Source of the DNA: Cladosporium sp. IMV 00045
Lineage: Eukaryota > Ascomycota > Dothideomycetes > Cladosporiales > Cladosporiaceae
DNA: 15,434 bases
Direction: 5' to 3'
Assembly: GCA_001931905.2 (NCBI GenBank)
Contig: MSJI02000490.1
Span: 1-15,434, forward strand
Positions 9,201 to 15,434 of the stretch are shown one piece after another. The notes under the pieces were generated by a model that searched no databases, was not told where the DNA came from, and saw only the letters and a list, made by a program, of their open reading frames with translations. Position 1 is the first letter of the stretch. Each line of letters begins with the position of its first letter. Both the position numbers and the translations under genes were made by a program.

Positions 9201-10292
9201 ATCAAGGGAGTACGGAAAGTCAGTACCAAACCCACTTCTGGGTAGTGAGCGGATTTGATGATGCTCATGGTTTTTCCCATGCCTCTGCTCTTTGATTCGA
9301 AAGGAGTTGGTTTGATCTCGCTGTCCAATGATGCTGTCTCCGCTTCGTCTACGCTTAGAAGGAGGAAGCTCACTGTGTTCGAGAGCAGCAAACAATGGCT
9401 GCCTGTCGGTAGACTCGGACTTCCTACGGAGAGGAGCCATATCTTGACTGTTGAACGATGAGCCGAACAAGGATTGCGAAGCATCATTCCAGGCTTGGTA
9501 GGGGTCTTGTTCTTTAGTTACGTCTTCGGTACTCGTGGCGAAGCTCGTATTAGCGGTTGTGTCACGAGATGGGCCTGCGTCTGTCCACCTCCCGGAACGT
9601 GTCGTCGATTGGGAAGTATTAGTCGAGGCGAATGAACTCTTAGAGACGTTTGCCGATTTGTAGAATGAGGGACATGATGGTAATCCGTCAGCAACGGGCG
9701 AGTGTCCGGTGCTGTGGGGATCCAAGCTTTTGCGCGTTGTTGGTGATGCAGTTCCGCCTGAGTCGTTGAGGTTGACCCTGTTGCTAGGACTGTTGACGCC
9801 TTTACGAAGACTGGGTGACGCAGGCTCACAATCAACCTCGTGCTTGATCAGGCTGTCAAACCTGCGCAATGAAGCTCGTTGCAAACTCGAGGGCGTAGTC
9901 GAAGGCGACTGTGTCTTCTTCAAAGGCGTTTCCATGCTATTCTTCGTAAGCCAAAAAAGGTCATAAAGCTTGTCATGCAGAAGATCCGTTCGCTGCTGAG
10001 CTGAAGTAGAAGTCCAGCGTTGTGCAATCTCTAAACGGTACGCCTCGATAACCTCGTCAAGCTCAGTCGACTTCTTGAAAGAAAGGTACTTTATCCGTTC
10101 GTACAAGCGGTTTCCCGACGATTCCTTGAACTGTGAAGGTGAGAAGGTCTCTTCGCGGGGAGCAATGGCAAGACCAAGCTCATCTCGTAAGTAACGAACA
10201 CGGTCATTGACGGCCGTGTTTGCGTGCAAGTGAGACCTCCGAGGTGTTGCTGGAGGCTCGGGCCAGGCATCTTGCCTCGCTGCGTCACCCAT
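6219..10292 (-). CDS. RNA-dependent RNA polymerase (RNA silencing, QDE-1/SAD-1 type)
   Basis: A cellular two-barrel RdRP that copies single-stranded RNA into dsRNA for Dicer in quelling or meiotic silencing. It is one uninterrupted frame of 1357 codons. Residues 1-110 are mixed helical. About 115-345 are disordered and Ser/Thr-rich, with an NLS-like PSKRRRSG near 311. The RdRP domain runs from about 430 (LNLHPIRKEAMSTRLGRRFG) to about 1000. Within it are MTDGCAIIS (638-646), FQGRINGSKGLW (666-677), a DPYGVLAPGEV segment (861-871) and STRGQIPLAAKLQGGDYDGD, with the catalytic DYDGD at 945-949. All three catalytic aspartates are present, so the enzyme should be active. The C-terminus is an acidic tail ending EDEFFGDDW. 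The ATG at 10292 is the first Met of the open frame. I cannot place it firmly in the QDE-1, SAD-1 or RRP-3 subgroup, so no symbol is given. Confidence 0.95.
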   Translation of the reverse strand: MGDAARQDAWPEPPATPRRSHLHANTAVNDRVRYLRDELGLAIAPREETFSPSQFKESSGNRLYERIKYLSFKKSTELDEVIEAYRLEIAQRWTSTSAQQRTDLLHDKLYDLFWLTKNSMETPLKKTQSPSTTPSSLQRASLRRFDSLIKHEVDCEPASPSLRKGVNSPSNRVNLNDSGGTASPTTRKSLDPHSTGHSPVADGLPSCPSFYKSANVSKSSFASTNTSQSTTRSGRWTDAGPSRDTTANTSFATSTEDVTKEQDPYQAWNDASQSLFGSSFNSQDMAPLRRKSESTDRQPLFAALEHSELPPSKRRRSGDSIIGQRDQTNSFRIKEQRHGKNHEHHQIRSLPRSGFGTDFPYSLDEDVPYAVCVERARMLHETLLTPEQVATAKDHTSARELLASHGIKSFQHSSPDIWSPDAGRNDARLNWKGRMELNMKSDDKSLLQLNLHPIRKEAMSTRLGRRFGSSRVLVVETPSLTQDLPSHFSGTQRNALLSAFQEWLLESKVFLGRVWRIFYIDDSSDKKKAVAKKTANAGATRLCYFFATDGDDISEPLSHFQLLNWMLPFDENANQAVCKAFARISLSIRRTMPTVVFEPDQIRFVDDILANGEPEDETWEDPAFTGKLLQPFSEREVMTDGCAIISVGAAINICKENDITDRPAVFQGRINGSKGLWQVSGSYDTLDPKHLATWIEIRPSQLKIKPRSEDLINSSCEADRWSFDVVSYSGAPKCSLLYKDFLRILEDRGVPRKTLLEMIREEIANHAQVWKEAATDPARLVLQRSKHFDFSGDKPRIDEPGLPRIPAARTQLLLDEAGFMPAECQPLAEAVERMQEYHFQRIRSELKFTCLKSTNVFGVADPYGVLAPGEVHLSLSRALVHESTNETFDMFAGRSVLIARSPALRGSDMQRVKCVCHPALAHLKDVVVMSTRGQIPLAAKLQGGDYDGDKFWICADERLVDPFKNAPVIEQRGIEQFPIKQETRKLREIFDDEHFGTDQHVRKWLEIVLAFACREKMLGQVTNRLYRLTYHHNDLWHEGVRLLADLHDLIIDDSKNGYHFDANDFVKVTADHSDICPPAKKLKRVRYQENLDEANIDSINSNGNGNGQQEINKPILRETLRKYPQRRYSSVLDDAVFNVINPHFAANLEDIHRSIVEPAQSVCSDPDLQFTLSMIPTDLAKAENSNLKSQLTAVYDKWIALWQINANNNNKASTSTSPETPRNDIHTSRLQDCLTAYSSIQPIDENNPFWAFRSGPTAPTVWECFKAAWLARNWYAKRKKFVFWIAKDAVCYLKAASEAGTRTKERVKMVMKPKRPRDWRELDREGDGGFANVRSKGDGEYEGWDEGGEDEFFGDDW

Positions 10293-10878
10293 TGGCCGTG
10301 GATGCGACCAAGGAAGCGGGTCTATGTCTATGAGTTAACGACAAGCACCAGCACACATGATCTGTATCAGTAACGAGACGGGCATGTTAGGATGAAAGAT
10401 AAATACAAGTGTCTTAAGGTTTCAGTAAGTGGGGAGCGAGCGGGAGGCAAGGGCCGTGAAGCGAAAGTTTGCCCTGTGCGAGCGTGAAGTGAGGGGAAAA
10501 GCGGGATGGCATTGATTGTTGTTGAGAGCTGGCGCATCCGGTTGATGAATATGATAGCTACTATTATTGGACATATGCGCATAGCCGCCAATAAAGACCA
10601 AGGGGCTGCATATACTGGTTTCAAAACATGCAGCTTCACCGAAACGTGATTGATCACATACCAAGTTGAAAGTGGTTCTAAAAATGACAAACTCGCTTTT
10701 TGGGTGGAAAATGACTCAAAAGCTGAGCCTCGAGAATATTTCCAAGTTCATGTCTACCGTATTGCTCATGCTCGTCCAGGGGATATCGCTTACTGCGGAG
10801 GGCCCAGGAGCTGCGTAACCTTTTATGTCCTTGCTGCCCTCCGCTTCATTCCTCTTCGCCATACTACGGATGAACCGC
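10293..10878. other. Intergenic region: TCTP 3' UTR and RdRP promoter
   Basis: Both neighbours are on the minus strand, so the right part (near 10878) should be the TCTP 3' UTR and the left part the RdRP promoter and leader. Short open frames on both strands encode nothing recognisable. No RNA gene or strong repeat is apparent. Confidence 0.5.
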
Positions 10879-11590
10879 TTACACCTTGGTCTCCTTGAGG
10901 CCGTGCTTCCACAGGGTGACGTACGGGGTGACACCATCCTCACGGTAGTTGAGGAGGACAACCCTGGATCAGTGTTAAAACAGGCACAAATACTTGAGAG
11001 CATGACTCGAACTTACATGGCGTCGGGGTTCATGGACTCGCCGATAAGGAACTCGTAGTCCTTGAAGTTGGCGACGATCTTCTTGGCGAAGCCAGAGGCA
11101 CCAGCCTCGAACTCCTTGATCTCGTCCTCGGAGGCACCGCGCTCGGCGAGAGCGGCCTTGACAGCCTTCATGTAGCCTGAGGTGACCAGTCAGCGGCCAA
11201 CTCCACATTTGTCCATTTTTGTTCAAGACATACCCTTGAGGTGGCTGAGGTAAGACTTCTTGTCGAAAGAGGTCTCCTGGAGACGGAAAGAGTGGACAAT
11301 GTCGATGACGGTCTCCTTGCCCTCGTCTCCGCCATCCTCGTCGCCGCCCTCGGCGGAGGCGTTGGCGCCAGTGTCGAAAGTCTCACCACCGATGGTGATC
11401 TTGGAGCAGTTGGCCTCGTAAGCGACGCCGTCGACGAGCTTCAGGTCGTAAGAGTCGGAGATGAGCTCATCGCCGCTGATAACGTCCTGCGCGAGGAGAG
11501 TCAGTTCATGGCTCGGGATACCCCTCAATCGGTCGCAAAGCCTGCGGCAGCGCCAGGAGTTCAGTGCAGACGTACGTTGTAGATAAGCAT
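10879..11590 (-). CDS. Translationally controlled tumour protein (TCTP), four exons
   Basis: TCTP (yeast Tma19/Mmi1) is a small conserved cytosolic protein associated with ribosomes, growth and stress. Exons are 11590-11576 (only MLIYN), 11486-11234, 11176-11017 and 10963-10879. The introns are 89, 57 and 53 bases (11575-11487, 11233-11177, 11016-10964), all GT-AG with in-phase joins. The spliced product is 170 residues, the usual length. Family landmarks appear in order: [15 protein letters not shown], the signature-like GANASAEGG followed by an acidic loop, [25 protein letters not shown] (split by the second intron within the Gly codon), the helical [22 protein letters not shown], and [21 protein letters not shown] near the C-terminus, ending KETKV. 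The third intron splits the Met codon before VVLLNYRED. The gene lies head-to-head with RPS22, which fits co-regulation with ribosome synthesis. Confidence 0.96.
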
Positions 11591-12186
11591 GTTGGCGGTG
11601 GTTTTGGGAAGAAAAGCAACGAAGGTCAAGAAGGCTGGCTAAGATGGCAGGAGATGTGAGTAAAGCGAAGAGGCGGCAGCAAGGTCTGTCTGGTCCGAGA
11701 AAATTGAGGGTTTAGACAGCCAGCGCTAGTGGGGGAAGAGGGGCGGGCGAGACCTGGGCTTGGGGGGATATCTCAGCACGGGCTGAGGTTTCCATAACGC
11801 CAAAACAGGGCGGGCCCACACTTGTGAATTTTGCAATGCTGAAATTACCCAACTTCAGCGAGAGTCGCCGTCTTGACAACAGCTCAGCCAACGACGAAGC
11901 TCGCCGATATTCAAAGAGGTATGTGGCATGCAGCAGCGAAGAGTAAAGCAGAGATGCCCTTCAGGTAGCCAAGGTGCAGCACTCATGTCTGTCTATCACA
12001 AGCAGCCATGACACCGCTGCGCCGAGGATGGTCGAGCTGAAGAACCCTCTGTGCGCCATATCCCTCATGGCTGCCGGAAGGGCACTCTTTGCGCTCAGGA
12101 AGGCTCTTGAAGGCTAACATATCTCGCGTGTAGATACCTGAAGCCGCCCCGCCGCTTGAGAATCTCCTTTCGACACTACCGCCAAC
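11591..12186. promoter_or_regulatory. Shared divergent promoter of TCTP and RPS22
   Basis: The two start codons are 596 bp apart and point outwards. Both leaders end in the same bases, ACCGCCAAC, directly before ATG, giving A at -3 in each. Pyrimidine-rich leader sequence precedes both. I do not see a clear Homol-D, Homol-E or TATA element. The RPS22 half appears to contain a 5'-UTR intron. Confidence 0.6.
11919..12133 (+). other. Probable 5'-UTR intron of RPS22
   Basis: A strong donor (GAG|GTATGT at 11919) pairs with a CTAAC branch site near 12114-12118 and a GTGTAG acceptor ending at 12133, giving a 215-base intron and a 53-base leader exon before the RPS22 ATG. An ATG upstream of the donor cannot be joined in frame to RPS22, so this would be non-coding. 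Yeast RPS22B also has a 5'-UTR intron, which supports the idea by analogy. No transcript evidence is available here. Confidence 0.5.
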
Positions 12187-12834
12187 ATGAAGACCTCCGT
12201 CCTGAACGATGCGCTTAACGCCATCAACAACGCCGAGAAGGCCGGCAAGCGCCAGGTCCTGATCCGCCCCTCTTCCAAGGTCATCATCCGTTTCCTGCAC
12301 GTCATGCAGAAGCACGGTACGTCGAGATCCATACTGGCGATGCATGCATCTGGCAAGGAAGAAGGCGTGAAAGATCCAAACTCAGAAAGACAACCACACA
12401 ACGACACCTCACCGGGCTGATAACTAGGCAATGGTCTCAAAACTACCACGACCAACGCCCTTTAAGTGTCCGGAAGATCAAATCTTTCTGATGAGGATCT
12501 TACACGTCTTCCGACTCCTGATGTTGCACGTTTAATTCTCCGCAACATTCCCACTGACAATTTGTTTCCTTCAGGCTACATTGGCGAGTTCGAGGAGGTT
12601 GACGACCACCGCAACGGCAAGATCGTTATCCAGCTCAACGGCCGTCTCAACAAGACCGGTGTCATCTCTCCCCGCTACAACGTCCAGCTCAAGGACATGG
12701 AGCAGTGGGTCCAGAAGCTTCTCCCCGCCCGTCAGTTCGGTTTCGTCGTCCTGACCACCTCCGCTGGTATCATGGACCACGAGGAGGCCCGCCGCAAGCA
12801 CGTCGCTGGCAAGATCCTCGGCTTCTTCTACTAG
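12187..12834 (+). CDS. RPS22: 40S ribosomal protein S22 (uS8, S15a), two coding exons
   Basis: Small-subunit ribosomal protein uS8, which binds the central domain of 18S rRNA. Exon 1 is 12187-12316 and exon 2 is 12575-12834. The 258-base intron starts GTACGT, has a CTGAC branch site at 12554-12558 and ends TTCAG, splitting the Gly codon of KHG-YIG. The product is 129 residues, one fewer than yeast Rps22. Nearly every stretch matches the family: [71 protein letters not shown], and [19 protein letters not shown] followed by FY. The N-terminus reads MKTSVLND where yeast has MTRSSVLAD, which accounts for the length difference. The ATG has a good context (CCAACATG). It forms a divergent pair with TCTP. 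Confidence 0.97.
12479..12564 (+). ncRNA. Possible box C/D snoRNA in the RPS22 intron (tentative)
   Basis: Inside the coding intron a C-like box CTGATGA (12488-12494) and a D box CTGA (12554-12557) are bracketed by complementary arms CAAAT (12479-12483) and ATTTG (12560-12564). A C'-like CTGATGT (12518-12524) lies between, with a weak D'-like CCGA (12511-12514). Size and order fit a box C/D snoRNA. Against it, the D box coincides with the best branch site (CTGAC) only 17 bases before the 3' splice site, and the first base of the C box is not a purine. I could not assign an rRNA target. Confidence 0.25.
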
Positions 12835-13012
12835 ATACCCAAAGAGTATGCAGGTGGTAGAAAGTCGCAGGGTGGCGTCAGAAAAGTTAGTGAGATAGTA
12901 TTCTTCAATCAAGCTATCTACCTATGAATTATTCGTGCATTTTCTCAGTGGTGAATCTAAAATGTTTTTCTTCCGCACATTCCGCATAGATGCTTCGTCT
13001 TGAATCCTTCTA

Positions 13013-13020
13013 TCACGTGA
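13013..13020. promoter_or_regulatory. E-box / Cbf1-type site TCACGTGA
   Basis: A perfect 8-base palindrome containing CACGTG, about 280 bases upstream of the TFC7-like start. It fits the RTCACRTG-type site bound by bHLH factors such as Cbf1. Binding is inferred from sequence alone. Confidence 0.4.
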
Positions 13021-13160
13021 AAGTGTCCACTCTTGATACCCGCAGTAGATTATCAGGGTAACAGTAGCGTGACCAGACATCAAGATGCCTGTTGAGGAAT
13101 TTTTAGAAGTATCTTTAGCAGCCGGATAAATTAGGTACAGAGACCTCACCTCAACCATTC

Positions 13161-13166
13161 CACGTG
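13161..13166. promoter_or_regulatory. Second E-box CACGTG
   Basis: A second CACGTG core, in the context CCACGTGAC, lies about 130 bases upstream of the TFC7-like start codon. Two such cores within 150 bp of one promoter make a regulatory role more likely than either alone. Confidence 0.4.
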
Positions 13167-13296
13167 ACATCACTTCAGGTCACTTAACGCTAGCAACCCC
13201 AGATTCGCTTGTTCGACAGCCGGCAATCGAACTTGCATGAGTGAATGCTTTCAGGTCTTCTCACAACATCACCAACTTTGTCAAAAAATCGCAAAG

Positions 13297-14875
13297 ATGG
13301 TGCTCGAAAATATCTACGTCGTACGTCATGGGGTAAGTTCAACATTCCAGTTTCTTTCGAGTTATTGAGAGGGCATGTCGGGAGGCGACATCGTGGCAAG
13401 AAGAAGCGAAACAGCAAGCAAACGGGTGATGGCGATCACATAGGGCTGTCCATTGCAGTACTTTTATGATGATGAAATATGCTCTCCTCTGGGTCAATGG
13501 CTCTGCAAAGGGAACATATCAGGAGGTGCTCGACGCTATACAACATTCACATTCCCGGGTTGCCCTTTCGACCAGCCCTCTGACTCTCTCCCAACTACCA
13601 CGATCCAGTACTGAGATTTCTAGTTCCGCTCTAACTGGGTCGTCGATCCCACCACTGGAGAATACAACAGCACCGTCCGATCTCCCACAGGCATCCCCTC
13701 AGACCCAGCCCTCGCCAGCTACGGTGTAACCCAAGCCGAACAACTGGCCCAACACCTCCTCGCCACCGACCCGACCATCGACGCAGTCTACTCAAGCCCC
13801 TTCTACCGCTGCATCCAAACCCTTGGACCCTTCATCTCCGCCCGCGCCGCTGCCGCTCAGGAAAACACCGCTCAACCCGCAACAAAGAAGACGACCGTCA
13901 ATCTGGAAGCCGGCCTAGGCGAGTTCTACGGTCTCGCGCGTTTCGACCACCCCTCCCCTGCCCCCTACAACGTCCTCTCGCAGCACTTCCCGCACGATCT
14001 CGCCCCGGAAGCCAACCCCATCATCGTCCCCTCGACCAAAGGCGAGAGCATCCCTCAGCTCCACGACCGCGTGGCCTACTGCCTCGACGAGCTCATCAAA
14101 CGCCTAGACGCCGACCCCTCGGGCCCCAGGACGCTGCTCATCTGCACCCACGCCGCGAGCATGATCGCCATCGGCCGCGCGCTGACGGGGAACATGCCTG
14201 AGGACGAAGGTGCGGAGGACTTCAAGTGCTTCACTTGCGCTTTTTCGAAATTCTCCCGCAAACGTGCTCCGGCGGCAGACCAAACAGCATCCACCAACGA
14301 GGCGGGCTTGGACCCCCTCCTGGCGACTGCCCGCGCTTGGGACCCAAGCAAACCAGACGAAGTGCCCGACGTCAACTGGAGAAACGGCCGTGGCGTGCAA
14401 GGCGGCTGGACGCTGGAAGTGAACGGAGACTGTTCGTTCCTGGAGAATGGTGAAGAACGCGGATGGTAAGAGTAATGCCCTTCCTCCTTCCCCCTTGTGC
14501 ACGTATATCATAAGTAGGCCTTTCGTCCTGCATGCTTTGTCGAGCACACTTGCGAGTCCTGCACCCGGTGTCGTGAAAACAGGGACTTCAACATCGAAAA
14601 AGAGCAATTCGGAGGCGACGTCGCCGTCTATCCCTGCTCTCCCACCGCCACCACGACCATCATGCCAACACAAGCACCGGTGCTACCCAATTAACACAAA
14701 TGCCATTCGCACAACATACAACACGATTACGCAAGCTTATCTCATCCATGACAGGAAATTCTCCGGCGACGAATCCTTCCTGAAAGACCCCAATGCTTTC
14801 AACGACGCGAAGAACACGGCCGTGCTGCAAGTGGTGGACAAAAGTGTGGAGGCTGAGGATAAGTCGAGGTTATGA
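13297..14875 (+). CDS. TFC7-like histidine phosphatase (phosphoglycerate mutase fold), three exons
   Basis: A branch-1 histidine phosphatase resembling the tau55 (Tfc7) subunit of RNA polymerase III factor TFIIIC and its fungal paralogues; whether it serves TFIIIC or is a free phosphatase is unresolved. Proposed exons are 13297-13332, 13624-14465 and 14755-14875, giving 332 residues with consistent phases. The catalytic RHG (R10, H11, G12) ends exon 1, and a 291-base intron follows immediately. Further family residues are R74 in SSPFYRCIQT, E112 in GLGEFYGLARFDHPSP, a KGESIPQLHDR segment (151-161) and the second catalytic H188 in LLICTHAASMIAIGRALTG. The active site is therefore complete. Exon 3 joins as GEERGW-KFSGDESF. 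If the second intron is retained, the frame stops at 14469, losing the last 39 residues. An alternative acceptor is described among the findings. The gene converges with RPL17. Confidence 0.88.
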
Positions 14876-15269
14876 TGAGATACCCCCTTTGGTAGTCCCT
14901 CTGAGAAGGAAGGATTGGATTGAATTGATGGGAGTATAGATGCATTGTGACAGATGGGCGATTTTCATGTTGAGCGAGGCAGGAATGCATTGATTTGCGA
15001 ACGTGTTGCATTTTGCAGAGCGTACATCGAGGCAATAGACATAGATGGTAAATCGACGAATGGGAAAGAAACAAAGAAAAGAAAGAGATTCACGGATGGA
15101 CATGATACTTTTGATAAGATCGGAGCTACTAATTTCTGTTCCCTACTTTCGCTCTCGACTCTAAAATGACCCAACCAAGTGACGCCACTCCGACCGTTTG
15201 CCACGCTTGAAAACCTGCAGCAGCAATCAAGTCAAGATAGCTTCATCTGATTCTCCCGTGAAAGCGCGC
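14876..15269. other. Convergent intergenic region
   Basis: Almost 400 bases separate the TFC7-like stop and the RPL17 stop, which face each other. This should hold both 3' UTRs. It contains purine-rich runs around 15060-15090 and no recognisable gene, RNA or repeat. Confidence 0.55.
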
Positions 15270-15434
15270 TTAAGCGGCGGTGATGGCCTTGGTGCGGGCG
15301 GCACCACGCTGGCGGCTGGTGCGGTGGAGGCCCTGCTCGCGGTGGACCTTCTCGGGGGCCTTCTGGACGACCTCCTCACCCTCGGTAAGGATCATCTCGA
15401 TGTGGCAGGGGTTGGACATGTAGGGGTTGATCTG
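15270..15434 (-). CDS. RPL17: 60S ribosomal protein L17 (uL22), C-terminal part, cut by right edge
   Basis: The last 54 codons plus TAA of ribosomal protein uL22, which lines the peptide exit tunnel of the large subunit. On the minus strand the frame reads [20 protein letters not shown] and then [14 protein letters not shown], ending [12 protein letters not shown]. The [11 protein letters not shown] segment is the highly conserved globular end of eukaryotic L17. The following basic extension is typical of the eukaryotic C-terminal tail and varies between species. The start and any introns lie outside the window. The strong codon preference for C-ending codons, as in RPS22 and TCTP, fits a highly expressed gene. 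Confidence 0.95.
   Translation of the reverse strand, partial: QINPYMSNPCHIEMILTEGEEVVQKAPEKVHREQGLHRTSRQRGAARTKAITAA

Larger units (their letters stand above)
12835..13296. other. Intergenic region: RPS22 3' UTR and TFC7-like promoter
   Basis: Both neighbours are on the plus strand. The left part is the RPS22 3' UTR and the right part the promoter and leader of the TFC7-like gene. Two CACGTG elements lie in it. Open frames are short and unrecognisable. Confidence 0.55.

Noticed and set aside
12466..12574. An RPS22 variant starting inside its intron (ATG-like frame reading [16 protein letters not shown])
   Set aside because: Conserved uS8 proteins join KHG directly to YIG, so this open stretch is intron; it has no upstream support as an exon.
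13466..13614. Box C/D-like pair in intron 1 of the TFC7-like gene (ATGATGA at 13466, CTGA at 13580 and 13611)
   Set aside because: Spacing is over 100 bases, no terminal stem flanks the boxes, and CTGAC at 13580 is better explained as the intron branch site.
14104..14673. 189-codon minus-strand frame
   Set aside because: It lies antisense to the conserved histidine phosphatase exon and has no recognisable motif.

Overview
The window looks like nuclear DNA of a filamentous ascomycete (Pezizomycotina; a Dothideomycete is my guess from the style of the proteins, not something I can prove). The grounds are short spliceosomal introns with GTAnGT starts and CTRAC-like branch sites, compact genes on both strands, cytosolic ribosomal protein genes, RCE1, TCTP, a TFC7-like phosphatase and an RNAi-type RNA-dependent RNA polymerase. 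No operons, phage, CRISPR arrays or bacterial features are visible.

Layout, left to right. (1) At 1-434 (-) is the start of an unrecognised Ser/Pro-rich protein that runs off the left edge, with about 1.1 kb of non-coding DNA behind it. (2) RCE1, the CAAX prenyl endopeptidase (1532-2937, +, one intron), converges on a two-exon short-chain dehydrogenase (3850-3047, -). (3) From about 3.85 to 6.2 kb lies a gene-poor, degenerate stretch. It holds a Candida antarctica lipase B (CALB)-like lipase pseudogene (4543-5324) whose catalytic core is deleted, an A+T-rich perfect hairpin and a short telomere-like CCCTAA tract. (4) A 1357-residue intronless RdRP (10292-6219, -) carries an intact DYDGD catalytic motif. 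(5) Next is a translation-linked block: TCTP (11590-10879, -, four exons) lies head-to-head with RPS22/uS8 (12187-12834, +), sharing a roughly 600 bp promoter that probably also contains a 5'-UTR intron. (6) A TFC7-like histidine phosphatase (13297-14875, +, three exons) converges on the 3' end of RPL17/uL22 (15434-15270, -), which is cut by the right edge.

How the genes fit together: TCTP, RPS22 and RPL17 are growth or translation genes, and TFC7 in yeast is a TFIIIC subunit for tRNA and 5S transcription, so the right half is enriched for protein-synthesis functions. The left half is unrelated housekeeping (prenyl processing, redox) plus decay. The RdRP is the RNA-silencing gene and borders the degenerate region. 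I see no convincing novel multigene system. The items most worth a second look are the core-deleted lipase, possible snoRNA-like structure in the RPS22 intron, the alternative last exon of the TFC7-like gene, the telomere-like tract, and the acidic aromatic tail of the RdRP.
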